Of a stretch of DNA of 64,000 bases, positions 18,820 through 26,384 are shown in pieces (within the stretch, counting starts at the first letter, position 1; each line of letters begins with the position of its first letter). Where the stretch lies: positions 1,116,902 to 1,180,901 of the forward strand of contig NZ_CP101508.1 of NCBI RefSeq assembly GCF_024380015.1. Reading direction: 5' to 3'. This DNA is from Photobacterium atrarenae (GTDB taxonomy: Bacteria; Pseudomonadota; Gammaproteobacteria; Enterobacterales; Vibrionaceae). Both the position numbers and the translations under genes were made by a program. The notes beneath the pieces were generated by a model. The model was not told the origin of the DNA and ran no database searches. It worked only from the letters and a program-made list of their open reading frames with translations.

Positions 18820-19674
18820 TTACATCATGCCTTCTTTTGAAAAGCGGGAGTCTTTGAGCGACTCTTTGACCCGCTTCAGGTTTTCCCTAAATCCTGCGCC
18901 GCGGCGTAGGGTAAACCCGGTCGCCAGGACATCGATGACGGTCATCTGGACGACCCGGCTCGCCATCGGCATGTAGATGTCGGTATCTTCAGGCACATCC
19001 AGGCAGATGGACAGGGAGCATTCACGATCCAGCGGGGAGTCCTTGGCGGTGATCCCAATCACTGTGGCGCCGTTCTCGCGTGCCATGCGGGCGATCTCAA
19101 CCAGGCTCTTGGTGCGGCCGGTGTGTGAGATCATCACTACGACATCACCATCGGCACAGTTGATCACACTCATCCGCTGCATGACAATGTCATCAAAGCA
19201 GACAATCGGAATGTTGAAGCGGAAGAATTTGTTCTGAGCATCATGGGCTACGGAGGCGGACGCGCCAAGACCAAAGAAAGAAATTTTCTTGGCTTGGGTC
19301 AGCAGGTCAACGGCGCGGTTGACCTGCATCGGATCCAGGCTGTTTTTTGCCACATCCAGGCAGGCCATCGTCGATTCAAAGATTTTTGACGTATAGGCGT
19401 CCGGGCCGTCATCTTCTTCGACGTTGCGGTTGACATATGGGGTTCCGTTGGCAAGGCTTTGGGCTAAATGGAGTTTGAAGTCCGGAAATCCCTTCGTATC
19501 AAGGCGACGGCAAAAACGGTTCACGGTCGGCTCGCTGACATCGGCCATCTTGGCCAGCGTCGCGATACTGGAGTGAATCGCAGTCTGTGGTGAGGCAATG
19601 ATAACTTCAGCGACTTTGCGCTCAGACTTACTGAAGTTATCTAAGTTTTTTTGAATTTTCTCTAGGGTATTCAT
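18820..19674 (-). CDS. hexR: Central carbon metabolism regulator HexR (RpiR family)
   Basis: A 284-residue regulator with an N-terminal RpiR helix-turn-helix (about 1-77, core [20 protein letters not shown]) and a C-terminal SIS sugar-phosphate domain (about 120-265; [15 protein letters not shown] and [12 protein letters not shown]). HexR responds to the Entner-Doudoroff intermediate KDPG and switches genes of glycolysis and gluconeogenesis. The start at 19674 corresponds to the family MNTLEKIQ; an extension to 19704 is unsupported. It precedes pykA on the same strand but is separated from it by a terminator. Confidence 0.95.
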   Translation of the reverse strand: MNTLEKIQKNLDNFSKSERKVAEVIIASPQTAIHSSIATLAKMADVSEPTVNRFCRRLDTKGFPDFKLHLAQSLANGTPYVNRNVEEDDGPDAYTSKIFESTMACLDVAKNSLDPMQVNRAVDLLTQAKKISFFGLGASASVAHDAQNKFFRFNIPIVCFDDIVMQRMSVINCADGDVVVMISHTGRTKSLVEIARMARENGATVIGITAKDSPLDRECSLSICLDVPEDTDIYMPMASRVVQMTVIDVLATGFTLRRGAGFRENLKRVKESLKDSRFSKEGMM

Positions 19675-20004
19675 AGCGATTACCGCTTCGTTACTGAATT
19701 TCATTCGTTGCTTTCATACCTGCGGCATGCAGATATGAAGCCAATTTGATGAAACTATACTACTTTTCGCGGATCAGCTCCTAGCGATTCCGAGCATATT
19801 GCTTTTACTTTTTATTATAGTTTGACAGGGATCGAGTTTTCCCTTTCAGTTCTGAAAATATTTTTTAGGGATTTAGCAAAAATCTGCGTGAACATCGCTT
19901 TTATGTGTTGTTAATTTTCACGTGTGGGGAATTAATTTACAGTTTGAAATAAATCCCCGTAGTTTTGTTATGTTGTCAGTTTCATTTCAATGAAAGGAAG
20001 AATG
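19675..20004. other. Divergent promoter region between hexR and the yeeZ-like gene
   Basis: About 330 nt of AT-rich non-coding DNA with no credible ORF. It should hold both divergent promoters. A candidate HexR box is listed separately; no terminator-like hairpin was seen. Confidence 0.6.
19927..19941. promoter_or_regulatory. Weak candidate HexR box upstream of hexR
   Basis: The reverse complement TGTAAATTAATTCCC matches 12 of 15 positions of the HexR palindrome, about 250 nt upstream of hexR and 64 nt before the yeeZ-like gene. One half-site is good and the other poor, so it could be a chance match in AT-rich DNA. Confidence 0.3.
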
Positions 20005-20856
20005 ATGAAGATCAGTGTGTGCGGTTGTGGCTGGCTGGGGCTGCCTTTAGCCCGATCTCTGGTGGCCAGAGGATATGAGGTTTACGGGACCCAACGTGAT
20101 CCGTCGCGTGCGGCCCAGCTGGCTGAGTTCGGGATCCGGGGCGTCCCCTTAACGTTGCCGCTGCCTTCGCCACAGGCGGAACTGGCCCCTGCATTGGCCC
20201 GGTTGCTAGCTGCTGAGATACTGGTGATTGCTGTACCGCCGGGGCGGCAAGAAGGCAGCGATGCGGCATTCGTCGCTAAAGTGAAATCGCTGTCGCAGGC
20301 TGCTCAGGCTCAGGGCTGTCGGCGGGTGATATTTGTCAGTACCACGTCGGTGTATGGTGACGTGACTGGTGCCGTAGATGAGGCGACACAGCCGAAGCCG
20401 AATACGGCCAGTGGTCGGGCGCATGCCGAACTTGAGCAGTGGTTGCGCCGCCAGTGGCAGCAGCAATTGGTAGTGTTGCGCCTTTCCGGATTGATTGGTC
20501 CGGGACGCCATCCGGTGAAATACCTCGCCGGGCGATCGGGGATCGCCAATGGTGGCGATCCGGTCAACCTGATCCACTTAGATGACTGTATTGCCGCGAT
20601 TGAGGCGGTTATCGGGCGCTGGCCGGCACAGCCCGTGCTTCATCTAGCGGCGCCGACGCATCCAAGCCGGGCGGCGTATTACACCCAGATGGCGCAATTA
20701 TCCGGGTTGCCGTTGCCGGAATTTCAAACCATCACGCCAGGGGGCGGAAAGTGGATCGATGCCCGTCAAACCTGTGCCTGGCTGGGCCTGACGCTGGCCC
20801 ACCCTGATTTGCTGCAACTGGCACCGGAGCTGTCGGATGGTAGGCACGTAAACTGA
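20005..20856 (+). CDS. YeeZ-like NAD(P)-binding SDR-family protein
   Basis: A 283-residue extended-SDR/epimerase-like protein similar to E. coli YeeZ. It has a Rossmann glycine motif (CGCGWLGLPLA), a VFVSTTSVYGD-like segment (here IFVSTTSVYGD) and a LSGLIGPGRHP segment. The substrate is unknown. Three close starts exist (19990, 20002, 20005); I chose 20005 because AGGAAG lies about 6 nt upstream. It converges with the minus-strand small RNA cluster that follows. Confidence 0.82.
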   Translation: MKISVCGCGWLGLPLARSLVARGYEVYGTQRDPSRAAQLAEFGIRGVPLTLPLPSPQAELAPALARLLAAEILVIAVPPGRQEGSDAAFVAKVKSLSQAAQAQGCRRVIFVSTTSVYGDVTGAVDEATQPKPNTASGRAHAELEQWLRRQWQQQLVVLRLSGLIGPGRHPVKYLAGRSGIANGGDPVNLIHLDDCIAAIEAVIGRWPAQPVLHLAAPTHPSRAAYYTQMAQLSGLPLPEFQTITPGGGKWIDARQTCAWLGLTLAHPDLLQLAPELSDGRHVN

Positions 20857-20892
20857 GCTGTGTTGTTGGATGTCGGGCCGACAGAAAAACGG

Positions 20893-21030
20893 AAAAAAAA
20901 GCGCTGAGGGGATCTCAGCGCATCAACTCGTATAAAACGCAATATGAATAGGAGTAAAGCAGCAGTGGCAATTAATCACTTCAGGCTCAAACAGTGAATG
21001 AGTCTCTGCTGAGCTGATAACGACAATCTT
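20893..21030 (-). ncRNA. SigmaE-dependent small RNA 1 (VrrA-like)
   Basis: Predicted RNA of about 138 nt read from 21030 down to 20893. It ends in an intrinsic terminator (stem GCGCTGAG/CTCAGCGC at 20901-20921, then eight T residues). It carries TGCCACTGCT (20970 to 20961), the RybB seed, about 60 nt from the predicted 5' end, followed by an anti-Shine-Dalgarno-like TTTACTCCTATT. Size, the sigmaE-type promoter and the location beside a TetR-fadE pair fit V. cholerae VrrA. It would repress porin mRNAs with Hfq. The 5' end is inferred from promoter spacing. Confidence 0.75.
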
Positions 21031-21036
21031 ATTAAT

Positions 21037-21064
21037 TCAGACCGTCGGGTTTCAGGATGGTTCA
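21037..21064 (-). promoter_or_regulatory. SigmaE-type promoter of small RNA 1
   Basis: Minus-strand -35 TGAACCA (21064-21058), 15-nt spacer, -10 GTCTGA (21042-21037). This fits GGAACTT-N15/16-GTCTGA; the first G of the -35 is T. Confidence 0.75.
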
Positions 21065-21119
21065 AAAAGAATGACGAAAAAGGTTATTTTTTTCTGCGCC
21101 TCGTCGAATAGTGAGTGCC

Positions 21120-21262
21120 AAAAAAAAAAGCCCGTTGAAATTCAACGGGCAAAGGCTCTATTTACACAATAAGGAGTTAGCAGCAGTGGCATTTTCAGAT
21201 TAAAGCGGGACAATGCAGTTTGGCGGCCAGCTAAAATGGAATGCGTCTTTAATCTCAATGTC
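21120..21262 (-). ncRNA. vrrA: SigmaE-dependent small RNA 2 (VrrA-like)
   Basis: Predicted RNA of about 143 nt from 21262 to 21120, close to the 140 nt of V. cholerae VrrA. The terminator stem GCCCGTTG/CAACGGGC (21130-21150) is followed by ten T residues. A long-range stem pairs AGATTAAAG near the 5' end (21255-21247) with CTTTAATCT (21205-21197), placing the TGCCACTGCT seed (from 21191) just after it. The seed runs into CTGCTAACTCCTTATTG, complementary to a Shine-Dalgarno AAUAAGGAGUU. The symbol is given by analogy in size, promoter and neighbourhood. Confidence 0.78.
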
Positions 21263-21268
21263 ATTAGG

Positions 21269-21296
21269 TATGACTGATGTTTTTTCCGTTGGTTCC
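21269..21296 (-). promoter_or_regulatory. SigmaE-type promoter of small RNA 2
   Basis: Minus-strand -35 GGAACCA (21296-21290), 15-nt spacer, -10 GTCATA (21274-21269). It is nearly identical to the promoter of small RNA 3. Confidence 0.78.
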
Positions 21297-21487
21297 CATT
21301 GCCGAGGAAAAAAACAAACTTTTTTATAACCTCATGATAATGAATGGGCTAAAAACACCTCATTGTGCATGGATCTTGGCGTTGAAGATGTGAGCGGCTG
21401 CAGGTTTGCTCGCAAAAGAAGAGTGGCTGACTTGCTTCTGTTTGGTTTTTTAACGGCCTGGCTTTCGAACCGGCAGTCACATGACAC

Positions 21488-21554
21488 AATAAAGAAAGCC
21501 CATCACGATCGGGTGATGGGCTTTGAAGAAAGTCTTCTAAGAAAAAGCAGTGGC
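21488..21554 (-). ncRNA. rybB: SigmaE-dependent small RNA 3 (RybB-like)
   Basis: Predicted RNA of about 67 nt whose inferred first base is the G of GCCACTGCTTTTTCTT. This is the same 5' end as E. coli RybB, which begins GCCACUGCUUUUCUUU. The terminator stem AAAGCCCATCAC/GTGATGGGCTTT (21495-21524) also resembles the RybB terminator. RybB is an Hfq-dependent sigmaE RNA that silences outer-membrane porin mRNAs with its 5' seed. It is the first gene of the cluster in its own direction, nearest the TetR regulator. The exact ends are inferred. Confidence 0.82.
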
Positions 21555-21560
21555 ATAATA

Positions 21561-21588
21561 TATGACCTTGCTTCCGTTTTTTGGTTCC
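21561..21588 (-). promoter_or_regulatory. SigmaE-type promoter of small RNA 3
   Basis: Minus-strand -35 GGAACCA (21588-21582), 15-nt spacer, -10 GTCATA (21566-21561). The predicted start 7 nt downstream falls exactly on the G of GCCACTGC. Confidence 0.82.
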
Positions 21589-21848
21589 CGTGAATGTGCA
21601 TTTTTCTTTGATTATTTTTAGCCGCCGCCGCCTTCTGAAGCTCCCCATCTATTAGCTATTGATATTTAACGATTTATTTACAATCGGGTGCTGAACACCA
21701 ACTCACATTCTTTTCTGTGCTTTGCCGTTTATGGACAAACGGGACCGGGATCTTTATCACAGTCTGGCAATTTTCTGTGATCGGCTGTCTAAAATGCGCG
21801 GCAGGCATTTATTTGCCGCTTGTTAAAAATGTTGCTTGGTTGTAAAGT
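21589..21848. other. Non-coding gap between small RNA cluster and psrA-like gene
   Basis: About 260 nt with no credible ORF. It must hold the promoter of the TetR gene near its right end. I saw no further small RNA signature or terminator. Confidence 0.5.
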
Positions 21849-21864
21849 TTAAACATGTGTTTAA
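21849..21864. promoter_or_regulatory. Candidate PsrA-type operator
   Basis: TTAAACATGTGTTTAA contains AAAC-N4-GTTT, the core of the PsrA operator (GAAAC-N4-GTTTC). It lies about 15-30 nt before the TetR gene, a position suited to autorepression. Confidence 0.6.
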
Positions 21865-21879
21865 TACAGGTGAATGAAT

Positions 21880-22554
21880 ATGCCGGGAAAGGGAGAAACC
21901 AAGGGCAGAATTCTCGATGCTGCCGAGCTGCTTTTTGCTGAGCACGGGTTTAAAGAAACCTCGCTCAGAACTATTACCAGCAAAGCAGGGGTGAATCTGG
22001 CGTCGGTCAACTACCACTACGGCGATAAGAAAACGCTGGTTCGCGCCGTGCTGAGCCGTTATCTCGAAGAGTTCATGCCGGCGCTCAAAGCGGAGCTGGA
22101 AGTGCTGTTGACCCGTGACGATTTCTCCATGGAAGATGTGTTCCGGTGTGCTAAACAGCCCCTGTTGAACTTGAACGTGTATCGGCCGAACGGTGCGCAA
22201 CTCTTTATGTCGCTGCTGGGCAGGGGATATACCGATGTGCAGGGCCATTTGCGCTGGTTTATCGTCACGCGCTACGAAGAAGTGTTACATCTGTTCACCA
22301 CTGCCGTGTGCCGGGCTAACTCATCCCTCGACCCTGAGACCTTGTTCTGGCGTTTGCACTTTACCCTGGGGGCAACCGTATTCACCATGGCCTCGACCGC
22401 CGCGCTGTGTGAGATTGCCGAGAGTGACTTTTCCCGCACGGTGACAACCGAAGATTTGATTGAGCGACTTGTGCCTTATCTGGCCGCCGGTGTTGCGGCG
22501 CCGATCGAGCAGCCGCTCTCGCTGATCCAAGAAGAATCAACAGGAACGCAGTAA
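21880..22554 (+). CDS. psrA: TetR-family regulator, PsrA-like
   Basis: A 224-residue regulator with an N-terminal TetR helix-turn-helix (TSLRTITSKAGVNLASVNYHYGDK) and a divergent ligand domain (about 70-205). It sits 44 nt before fadE on the same strand, the psrA-fadE arrangement known in Shewanella, where PsrA represses beta-oxidation genes and responds to long-chain acyl ligands. A PsrA-type palindrome precedes it. I prefer the ATG at 21880 because AGG lies 9 nt upstream; the ATG at 21874 is possible. The ligand and regulon here are inferred from context. Confidence 0.78.
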   Translation: MPGKGETKGRILDAAELLFAEHGFKETSLRTITSKAGVNLASVNYHYGDKKTLVRAVLSRYLEEFMPALKAELEVLLTRDDFSMEDVFRCAKQPLLNLNVYRPNGAQLFMSLLGRGYTDVQGHLRWFIVTRYEEVLHLFTTAVCRANSSLDPETLFWRLHFTLGATVFTMASTAALCEIAESDFSRTVTTEDLIERLVPYLAAGVAAPIEQPLSLIQEESTGTQ

Positions 22555-22598
22555 GTAATGTAGAACCATAACGATTAATGAGACAAAGGATCTGAACC

Positions 22599-24875
22599 AT
22601 GAGTATGTTCGTTAATATGCGCAAGCGCTATTTCAGCGACCCTGCATTTAAGCTGTTTAAGAAAGTCCTTCCCCCATTGTCAGATACGGAACGAGAGGCT
22701 ATGGAGGCCGGCGGTGTCTGGTGGGATGGGGAACTGTTTAGTGGCTCACCGAACTGGCAAACCCTGCACAATTATCCGAAGCCGTCTTTGAATGCCGAAG
22801 AGCAGGCTTTTATGGATAACCAGCTGGAAACTTTGCTGGCGATGCTGGATGACTATCAGATCGTACAGGAAGACAAGGACTTGCCGCCTCAGGTGTGGGA
22901 ATTCCTGCGTCAGGAGAAGTTCTTCTCATTGATCATTGGTAAAGAATACGGCGGGCTGGATTTCTCGGCTCACGCCAACTCGACTATCGTCTCGCGCATC
23001 GCGACCCGGAGCCTGAGTGCCGCGGTATCGGTGATGGTGCCGAACTCATTGGGCCCGGGGGAGCTGCTCAGCCACTACGGTACACAAGATCAGAAAGACT
23101 ACTGGTTGCCGCGACTGGCAAATGGCACCGATATTCCTTGTTTTGCTCTGACTGGTCCGGAAGCCGGCTCTGACGCCGGAGGGATCCCGGATCAGGGCAC
23201 GGTGTGTTACGGTGAATTTGAAGGAAAAGAAGTGCTGGGGATCCGGGTGAGCTGGAACAAGCGCTACATTACGCTGGCGCCGGTTGCCACGGTTCTGGGT
23301 CTGGCCTTCAAGCTTCAGGACCCGGATGGCCTGATTGGCGACAAGAAAGATATCGGCATTACCTGTGCCCTGATCCCGGCAGATTATCCAGGGGTTGAAA
23401 TCGGCGAACGCCACGACCCGCTGAATCTGGCCTTTATGAATGGCCCGACCCGCGGCCAGGATGTCTTTATTCCGATGGCGTGGGTGATTGGCGGCCAGGA
23501 TTATGTCGGCCGCGGCTGGCGGATGCTGGTGGAATGCCTGTCGGCAGGTCGCGGGATATCGCTGCCGGCGCTGGGCACTGCAGTCGGCCATCTGACGGCG
23601 CGGGCAACCGGCGCTTATGCTTATGTGCGCAAGCAGTTCGGGATGTCGATTGGTAACTTTGAGGGCGTTGCTCAGGCCATGGGTCGGATCGGGGGTTATA
23701 CCTACATGCTGGAAGCAGCCCGCACCCTGACCACCACCTCGCTGGATATGAAAGAAAAGCCGGGGATTGTAACGGCGATTGCCAAATACCACATGACTGA
23801 GATGGCGCGGACCATTCTCAATGATGCGATGGATATCCACGCCGGTCGCGCCATTCAGTTGGGGCCAATGAACTACCTGGGTCATCACTACTTCGGGATG
23901 CCGGTGGCGATCACGGTGGAAGGGGCCAATATTCTGACCCGTAACCTGATGATCTTCGGCCAGGGGGCAACGCGTTGCCATCCGTTTGTGCTTAAAGAGA
24001 TGGAAGCGGCGGCCAACCCGGACACCGAACAGGCTTCCAAAGAGTTTGATGCACTGCTAAGCAAGCATATTGGCTTTGCCATCAAGAACGTGTCCGGGTC
24101 CCTGTTGAATGCCTTCACCGGCTCACGCTTGAATCGCGCACCGGTCAGCGGGGAAACGGCAGAATACTATCGCCATCTGTCCCGGATGAGCCGGGGACTG
24201 GCAGTGGCAGCAGACTTTGCGATGCTGAGCCTGGGCGGTGAGCTTAAACGCCGCGAGATGGTTTCGGCCCGGCTTGGTGATGTCCTGAGCCATCTGTACC
24301 TGGCCTCTGCGGTGCTCAAGCGCTATGAAGACGAAGGTCGCCAGCAGCAGGATCTGCCGATGGTTCATTATGCGCTGCAACACTGTCTGCACCAGTGTGG
24401 TGTGGCCTTTGACGAGGTGCTGAGCAACTTCCCGCGTAAAGGGATTGGCCGTTTGGTGCGTACCCTGGTCTTCCCGCTGGGAATTCACTACCCGGCACCG
24501 AAAGATGAGCTGTCGGTTGCCATCACTAAAGGGCTGATGACACCGGGCGCGCACAGGGATCGCCTGACCCATCTGTGCTATGTTGGCGAAAAGGAAAGCG
24601 ATCCGGTGGCGATTATGGAACGCGCCTTTGTCGCGATGCATGAAGTGAAAGGGATTGAGAAGAAAATTGCCGAAGCGGTGAAGGCAGGTGAGATCCCGCG
24701 CAAAATTTCGCTCTCTGAGAAGCTGGAAATTGCGCTGAGTGCGGGCATCGTCACAAAAGATGACGTCGAAAAAATGCACAATGCGGAGCAACTCAGGCAG
24801 CATGCGATCCAGGTGGATCACTTTTCTGCCGAGCAATTTAAGCAAGGCGGTTTGCAGCCGGGAAAGGCCGCCTAG
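22599..24875 (+). CDS. fadE: Acyl-CoA dehydrogenase FadE
   Basis: A 758-residue member of the long FadE acyl-CoA dehydrogenase branch, which catalyses the first oxidation of fatty acyl-CoA in beta-oxidation using FAD. It shows the acyl-CoA dehydrogenase core (about 70-500) with FALTGPEAGSDAG, VEGANILTRNLMIFGQG and DIHAGRAIQLGP, and the extra C-terminal domain (about 520-750) characteristic of FadE. AAAGGA precedes the ATG. The upstream regulator is probably PsrA-like. A strong terminator follows. Confidence 0.95.
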   Translation: MSMFVNMRKRYFSDPAFKLFKKVLPPLSDTEREAMEAGGVWWDGELFSGSPNWQTLHNYPKPSLNAEEQAFMDNQLETLLAMLDDYQIVQEDKDLPPQVWEFLRQEKFFSLIIGKEYGGLDFSAHANSTIVSRIATRSLSAAVSVMVPNSLGPGELLSHYGTQDQKDYWLPRLANGTDIPCFALTGPEAGSDAGGIPDQGTVCYGEFEGKEVLGIRVSWNKRYITLAPVATVLGLAFKLQDPDGLIGDKKDIGITCALIPADYPGVEIGERHDPLNLAFMNGPTRGQDVFIPMAWVIGGQDYVGRGWRMLVECLSAGRGISLPALGTAVGHLTARATGAYAYVRKQFGMSIGNFEGVAQAMGRIGGYTYMLEAARTLTTTSLDMKEKPGIVTAIAKYHMTEMARTILNDAMDIHAGRAIQLGPMNYLGHHYFGMPVAITVEGANILTRNLMIFGQGATRCHPFVLKEMEAAANPDTEQASKEFDALLSKHIGFAIKNVSGSLLNAFTGSRLNRAPVSGETAEYYRHLSRMSRGLAVAADFAMLSLGGELKRREMVSARLGDVLSHLYLASAVLKRYEDEGRQQQDLPMVHYALQHCLHQCGVAFDEVLSNFPRKGIGRLVRTLVFPLGIHYPAPKDELSVAITKGLMTPGAHRDRLTHLCYVGEKESDPVAIMERAFVAMHEVKGIEKKIAEAVKAGEIPRKISLSEKLEIALSAGIVTKDDVEKMHNAEQLRQHAIQVDHFSAEQFKQGGLQPGKAA

Positions 24876-24917
24876 GAGCAGTTGCTCACGATAATGAATA
24901 AACCTGGTGTCCCCAAT

Positions 24918-24946
24918 ATGCCACGCAATCGCGTGGCATTTTTTTT
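24918..24946 (+). terminator. Intrinsic terminator after fadE
   Basis: ATGCCACGC/GCGTGGCAT stem, 4-nt loop and eight T residues. Confidence 0.93.
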
Positions 24947-25095
24947 ATGGTTGTTGCAAAAACCAACAAAATGGACGTGAAATAGGTGATCAACACCTCC
25001 AACCACTCCCATTTTTAGCGCTTACGCTCATAAATTTAATGCGAATTTGTCATTTACCTTTTATCCTACAGTCAATTGTGAGAGGGAAGTTGAAC

Positions 25096-26298
25096 ATGAT
25101 CATCAAACCTAAAATTCGTGGATTTATCTGTACCACCACTCACCCTGTGGGTTGTGAAGCGAACGTCAAAGAGCAAATTGAATACACTAAAGCCCAGGGC
25201 CCGATTGCCAATGCACCGAAGCGCGTGCTGGTGGTTGGCTCTTCCAGTGGCTACGGTTTGTCTTCACGTATCGCAGCAGCGTTCGGTGGCGGCGCGGCAA
25301 CAATCGGCGTATTTTTCGAAAAACCGGGCACTGAGAAAAAGCCAGGCACGGCCGGTTGGTACAACTCTGCAGCATTTGACAAATTCGCCAAAGCAGAAGG
25401 CCTGTACTCTAAAAGCTTGAACGGCGATGCTTTCTCCCATGAAGCAAAACAGAAAGTTATTGATCTGATCAAAGAAGATCTGGGTCAGATTGATATGGTG
25501 GTTTACTCGCTGGCATCACCGGTCCGTAAAATGCCGGACAGCGGTGAAGTGGTGCGTTCAACCCTGAAGCCGATGGGCGAAACCTACACGGCGACAGCGG
25601 TCGATACCAACAAAGACGTGCTGATCGAAGCCAGCATCGAGCCGGCGACTGAGCAAGAAGTCCAGGATACCGTGACAGTGATGGGCGGTCAGGACTGGGA
25701 GCTGTGGATCAACGCTCTGTCTGAAGCGGGTGTCCTGGCTGACAACTGTAAGACGGTTGCTTACAGCTACATCGGGACTGAAATTACCTGGCCAATCTAC
25801 TGGCACGGTGCCCTGGGCAAGGCCAAGATGGATCTCGACCGTGCAGCAACGGCGCTGAATGAGAAGCTGTCGGCGACCGGCGGTTCTGCCAATGTCGCGG
25901 TGCTGAAGAGTGTGGTGACGCAGGCCAGCTCTGCAATCCCGGTCATGCCGCTGTATATTGCGATGGTCTTTAAGAAAATGCGTGAAGAAGGCGTGCATGA
26001 AGGCTGCATGGAGCAAATTCACCGCATGTTTACCCAACGTCTGTTTAAAGAAGACGGCTCTGCACCTGAGCTGGATGAAGCCAACCGTCTGCGTCTGGAT
26101 GACTGGGAACTGCGTGAAGACATTCAGAAGCATTGCCGCGATCTGTGGCCGCAGGTAACCAACGAGAACCTGTTTGAAGTCGCTGACTACCAACAGTACA
26201 AGGATGAGTTCCTGAAATTGTTCGGCTTCGGCATTGAATCCGTCGATTACGACGCCGATGTCAGCCCTGTGGTTGACTTCGATGTGCAAGACATCTGA
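25096..26298 (+). CDS. fabV: Enoyl-ACP/trans-2-enoyl-CoA reductase FabV
   Basis: A 400-residue NADH-dependent enoyl reductase of the FabV class, first described in Vibrio cholerae, which completes the elongation cycle of fatty acid synthesis and is insensitive to triclosan. The start [20 protein letters not shown], the nucleotide loop [13 protein letters not shown] and the catalytic Y-x8-K in [10 protein letters not shown] are intact. The length is identical to the V. cholerae enzyme. The ATG at 25096 is chosen; the open frame back to 24907 runs through the fadE terminator and is not conserved. It lies beside the degradative fadE gene but is transcribed separately. Confidence 0.97.
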   Translation: MIIKPKIRGFICTTTHPVGCEANVKEQIEYTKAQGPIANAPKRVLVVGSSSGYGLSSRIAAAFGGGAATIGVFFEKPGTEKKPGTAGWYNSAAFDKFAKAEGLYSKSLNGDAFSHEAKQKVIDLIKEDLGQIDMVVYSLASPVRKMPDSGEVVRSTLKPMGETYTATAVDTNKDVLIEASIEPATEQEVQDTVTVMGGQDWELWINALSEAGVLADNCKTVAYSYIGTEITWPIYWHGALGKAKMDLDRAATALNEKLSATGGSANVAVLKSVVTQASSAIPVMPLYIAMVFKKMREEGVHEGCMEQIHRMFTQRLFKEDGSAPELDEANRLRLDDWELREDIQKHCRDLWPQVTNENLFEVADYQQYKDEFLKLFGFGIESVDYDADVSPVVDFDVQDI

Positions 26299-26317
26299 TT
26301 CATTATCTTTGATGAAC

Positions 26318-26345
26318 AAAAAACCGCCAATCGGCGGTTTTTTTA
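26318..26345. terminator. Bidirectional terminator between fabV and the sensor kinase gene
   Basis: AAAAAACCGCC/GGCGGTTTTTT arms around a 4-nt loop between two convergent genes. Confidence 0.93.
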
Positions 26346-26384
26346 AGCTTGTTTGCTGGGACGAGCCTGGCAGATCGTGGTTCC

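Noticed and set aside
21363..21593. A 76-codon open frame in the small RNA region
   Set aside because: It crosses the terminator and promoter of small RNA 3 on the opposite strand, has no ribosome site and resembles no known protein.
23046..23981. A 311-codon antisense frame inside fadE
   Set aside because: It mirrors a conserved enzyme gene and its translation is rich in His/Arg/Gln with no family resemblance.
24907..25095. An upstream extension of fabV
   Set aside because: It runs through the fadE terminator, and the family N-terminus [10 protein letters not shown] begins at 25096 with a proper ribosome site.
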